From Streptomyces corynorhini (GTDB taxonomy: Bacteria > Actinomycetota > Actinomycetes > Streptomycetales > Streptomycetaceae): a stretch of 34,938 bases of DNA. The stretch spans positions 1 to 34,938 of the forward strand of contig NZ_QQNA01000206.1 in the NCBI RefSeq assembly GCF_003346515.1. Direction: 5' to 3'. Made by a program: the position numbers and the translations under genes. Below, piece after piece: positions 32,026-34,938 of the stretch (the stretch's first letter is position 1; each line of letters starts with the position of its first letter). The notes under the pieces are model-generated. The model did not search any database and had not been told where the DNA came from. It saw nothing but the letters and a program-made list of their open reading frames with translations.

Positions 32026-32164
32026 CTCTCCGGGGTCCGGTAGTCAATTTTGATTATCGAAGCAGGGGTGAAGTGAGGGGACGCGGGCATGGGACGCCGA
32101 CGTGATCGTCATGACGGGCGTACGGAAGCGGTACGGGCGCGGGCGGGCCCGTACCGTACCCGCC

Positions 32165-33601
32165 TCAGTGGTGGAAGGCCGTCGCCGCCGACTTGTCCCG
32201 GCCCATCGGACGTTCCTGGCCGCGCAGCTCCGGCAGCACCCGCTCCAGGTCCGCGATGAGCAGCGCGGCCAGATCCGCGGAGAAGCCGTTGCGGCAGACG
32301 ATCCGCAGGACGGACAGGTCCTGGCGGTTGGCGGGGAAGGTGTACGCGGGCACCAGCCAGCCCTGTTCGCGCAGCCGCCGCGAGACGTCGAAGACGTCGA
32401 AGTTCGTCACACCGGGGGCGGTGGTGAAGGCGAACACGGGCAGTTCGTCGCCCCGGGTGAGCAGCCGGAAGTCCCCCAGCGCCGCGATCCGGTCCGCCAG
32501 CCTGCGCGCGATGTCGCGGGCGGTCTGCTGGACGGCCCGGTAGCCCTCCCGGCCCAGCCGCAGGAACGTGTAGTACTGCGCGACCACCTGCGCGCCCGGC
32601 CGGGAGAAGTTCAGCGCGAACGTGGGCATGTCGCCGCCCAGGTAGTTCACCCGGAAGACCAGCTCCTCGGGGAGTTCGGCGGGGGAGCGCCACAGCGCCC
32701 AGCCGACGCCCGGGTAGACCAGCCCGTACTTGTGCCCCGAGGTGTTGATCGAGGAGACGCGCGGCAGCCGGAAGTCCCAGACGAGATCCTCGTCGAGGAA
32801 CGGCGCGATCATCGCGCCTGAGGCGCCGTCGACATGGACGGGCACGTCGAGCCCGGTCCGCTCCTGGAGCGCGTCCAGCGCCGCGCACAGCTCGGCGACC
32901 GGTTCGTACGAGCCGTCGAAGGTGGAGCCCAGCACGGCCACGACGCCGATGGTGTTCTCGTCGCACAGCTCCGCCGCCGCCCGCGGATCGAGGTGGAAGC
33001 GGTCGCCGTCCATCGGCACCTGGCGCGCCTCCACCTCCCAGAAGGCGCAGAACTTCTCCCAGCAGACCTGGACGTTGACGCCCATCACCAGATTCGGCCG
33101 CGCACTGGCCGGGTAGCGCGCGGAGTTGCGCGTGGCCCAGCGCCGCTTGAGCGCCATCCCCGCGAGCATGCACGCCTCGCTCGACCCGGTGGTCGAGCAG
33201 CCGACGGCCGTCGACGGGTCGGGGGCGTTCCAGAGCGCGGCGAGCATCGCCACGCAGCGCCGCTCCAGCTCGGCCGTGCGGGGGTACTCGTCCTTGTCGA
33301 TCATGTTCTTGTCCCGGCACTCCGCCATCAGCACCGTCGCCTGCGGCTCCATCCACGTGGTGACGAAGGTGGCCAGATTGAGCCGGGAGTTCCCGTCGAG
33401 CATCAGCTCGTCGTGGACCAGCTGAAAGGCGGAGTCGGGCGGGATGGGACCGTCGGGCAGCCGGTGCGTGGGCGGCGCCGAGGTCATCTCGCCCACCGGG
33501 TCCGCCTCCCCGAAGAACGGGTTCAGCGACAGTCTGCGCAGCTCGGCGCGCTCCTCCTCGGGCACCTTCGCCGCTCTGTCCGTGCCTCGGTGGAGTGACA
33601 T
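32165..33601 (-). CDS. gadB: Glutamate decarboxylase
   Basis: 478 residues from ATG 33599-33601, preceded by GAGGAGAG. PLP group II decarboxylase: GCSTTGSSEACMLAG (phosphate binding), HVDGASGAMIAPF, and NTSGHKYGLVYPGVGW with the Schiff-base Lys near residue 289. FNRPG-type tail motifs such as LNFSRPGAQVVAQYY support GadA/B identity. The enzyme converts L-glutamate to GABA and consumes a cytosolic proton. No GadC-type antiporter is adjacent. The gene directly upstream on the same strand is a (broken) ClC chloride channel. ClC proteins support GAD-dependent acid resistance in E. coli, so the pair was probably an acid-tolerance unit. Confidence 0.95.
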   Translation of the reverse strand: MSLHRGTDRAAKVPEEERAELRRLSLNPFFGEADPVGEMTSAPPTHRLPDGPIPPDSAFQLVHDELMLDGNSRLNLATFVTTWMEPQATVLMAECRDKNMIDKDEYPRTAELERRCVAMLAALWNAPDPSTAVGCSTTGSSEACMLAGMALKRRWATRNSARYPASARPNLVMGVNVQVCWEKFCAFWEVEARQVPMDGDRFHLDPRAAAELCDENTIGVVAVLGSTFDGSYEPVAELCAALDALQERTGLDVPVHVDGASGAMIAPFLDEDLVWDFRLPRVSSINTSGHKYGLVYPGVGWALWRSPAELPEELVFRVNYLGGDMPTFALNFSRPGAQVVAQYYTFLRLGREGYRAVQQTARDIARRLADRIAALGDFRLLTRGDELPVFAFTTAPGVTNFDVFDVSRRLREQGWLVPAYTFPANRQDLSVLRIVCRNGFSADLAALLIADLERVLPELRGQERPMGRDKSAATAFHH

Positions 33602-33754
33602 CGGCTGCTCTCCTCGCGCTGGTACGACTCGCCACGGCGGCCCCCGTGGCGAGGATACGGACGTACGGGGCATACCGCCCGTCGGGGCGTGGCCCGTACG
33701 CGGAGCCCGTACGCCGCACGCGGGAGCGCCGGGAGCGCCGCGCGCCGGGGCGGG

Positions 33755-34863
33755 TCAGCGCAGCGCCGTGCCGTCCGCGCGCAGCCGCATCAGGGGGCGG
33801 CCGGTGACCAGCAGCCAGGCGGGCAGGGCGGCCACGCACAGCAGCGGCAGGACGTTCGGGTCCGCGACCAGGACCGCCGCGGTGAACAGGCTCAGCCACC
33901 CCTGCCGCACCACGGCGAGCAGCACCCCCAGGACCGCGCAGACCACCGCGAGCGTGGGCTGCGCGGCCGGGACGAGCGCGTGGGCGCACAGGCCCAGGGC
34001 GACGCCGACGAAGACGGCGGGGAAGATCCGGCCGCCGCGGAAGCCGCACGCGGAGGCGGTCAGCAGCGCGGCCAGCTTCACCACGGCCATCAGGGCGAAC
34101 GAACCGGCCGACCAGCCGTCGGGACGCTCCGCCAGGGTCCGTACCTCCGACAGCCCCTTGAAGAGCGTCAGATGCCCGCCCAGCGCCCCCAGCAGACCGA
34201 GCGCCAGCCCGCCCGCCGTGAGCGCGAGCACGGGGTGGCGCAGCCGCCCGAAGAGGGCGTGGACGTACGGGAACGCGCAGACGGCCGCCATCCCCAGCGC
34301 CGCCGCGAGCGGGGCCACCACCAGGACCGTCAGCAGATCGCCCCAGTGGGTCCCGGGATACGCGGGCAGGCCGAGGTCGAAGGTCGGACGGGCGATCAGC
34401 ACGGTGGTCAGCCCGCCCGCCCCGGCGGCGATCAGCGGCCCGAACAGCTTGTCCCACAGCGTGCCGGGCCCCGGCCGCGCGGCCATCGTCTCCGTCAGGA
34501 TCAGCGCGGCGGCCACCGGCGTACCGAACAGCGCCCCGATCGTGCCCGCCGCGCCGAGCCCCACCCACAGCTCGGCCGAGGTGCCGGGCGATCCGGCCCG
34601 GCGTGCCCGTGGACCAGCCGTACGACGATTCCCACGGCGAGCCCGGTGGCCGTCAGCATGACGACCATCCACAGCGCGGAGTAACGCCCCACCCCGAGGG
34701 CGTCCGGCAGCGTCCCCCACAGCACGTCCTCGAACCGCTCGGCGACCACGCTCACCCCGAGCAGCACCAGCGCCGAGACCACCCCCACCAGCAGCGCGGG
34801 CGCCACCAGCGGCAGCAGGGCCCGCGCGGCGGGGGCCGGGGCGGACGGAGCGTCGGTGGTCAC
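33755..34863 (-). pseudogene. ClC chloride channel/antiporter gene with internal deletion and frameshift
   Basis: The 5' part starts at GTG 34861-34863 and encodes two membrane helices up to VVRLVHGHAGPD (near 34605). The reading then continues in a different frame from GTSAELWVGLGAAGTIGALF (near 34590) to the stop at 33755, with about eight more hydrophobic helices. Compared with intact ClC proteins as I know them, roughly 60-70 residues are missing at the junction, including the GxEGP-type selectivity loop. The product of either frame alone would not form a channel. It is a real pseudogene or an assembly/sequence error near a contig end. It lies upstream of gadB on the same strand. Confidence 0.8.
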
Positions 34864-34866
34864 GCA

Positions 34867-34938
34867 CTCAACGTAACCGGCCGGCCGGGGCTCGCACCTC
34901 ACGTGGCGGCGGGCCACCGGCCGGCCGGTTACGTTGAG
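34867..34938. repeat. Perfect 22-bp inverted repeat ending at the last base
   Basis: Arms 34867-34888 (CTCAACGTAACCGG then CCGGCCGG) and 34917-34938 are exact reverse complements around 28 nt. The right arm ends at the final base of the window. The left arm abuts the ClC start codon. Confidence 0.85.

Noticed and set aside
1..34938. CRISPR arrays, tRNA, rRNA genes, insertion sequences or att sites
   Set aside because: No spaced direct repeats of CRISPR type, no cloverleaf or rRNA-like stretches, and no transposase or integrase frames were seen.
34867..34938. Linear-chromosome telomere
   Set aside because: Only one simple palindrome is present, not the series of closely packed palindromes of Streptomyces telomeres.

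Overview
This is high-GC actinobacterial DNA, almost certainly Streptomyces. Coding density is typical, GTG and TTG starts are common, and rare TTA (bldA-type) codons occur. There is a WhiJ-like XRE / DUF397 / anti-sigma-like triad and a Zur-type operon of zinc-free ribosomal proteins. The right end finishes exactly at the end of a perfect inverted repeat, so it may be a contig end. The left end cuts through a gene.

Region 1 (1-16316) looks like a specialised-metabolite gene cluster, open on the left. It holds: a LuxR/LAL-type regulator (minus, partial, TTA codon); a C-A-T NRPS whose A domain reads out a threonine code; an overlapping KS-ACP-TE polyketide synthase with no acyltransferase; a FolD-like protein that has lost the canonical FolD catalytic residues; and a haem-oxygenase-like diiron oxidase (HDO). 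The HDO metal-ligand spacing matches what I remember for the N-oxygenase SznF. A reversed three-gene operon follows (methyltransferase, YbdK-like ligase, CDGSH iron-sulfur protein), then an SbnA-like / SbnB-like / carbamoyltransferase operon. SbnA and SbnB homologues make L-2,3-diaminopropionate (Dap); a carbamoyltransferase beside them suggests 3-ureidoalanine, as in the viomycin family. A Thr-malonate unit plus Dap or ureido-Dap, with an HDO and a catalytically altered FolD, is a combination I cannot match to a known product. It is the best candidate here for an undescribed system.

Region 2 (16317-24291) is ordinary chromosome: an FAD oxidoreductase behind an ECF41-type promoter, a DUF6194 protein, a regulator with two MerR domains, a stand-alone family-A DNA polymerase, a zinc-free quinone-oxidoreductase-like enzyme, an RsbW-like ATP-binding protein and a DUF2786 protein. 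A large nested inverted-repeat element follows.

Region 3 (24292-27409) is the zinc-starvation ribosome locus. L28 and S14 (minus) and L33, L31B, an Mrf/CobW-like protein and S18 (plus) diverge from one Zur-like palindrome. A lipoprotein gene lies just downstream of S14.

Region 4 (27410-29771) is a DUF397 / anti-sigma-like ATPase / XRE regulator set. A shared motif of about 30 bp lies upstream of two of the genes. Region 5 (29772-34938) has an aldehyde dehydrogenase with an altered active-site motif, a PadR regulator, glutamate decarboxylase and a broken ClC chloride channel gene.
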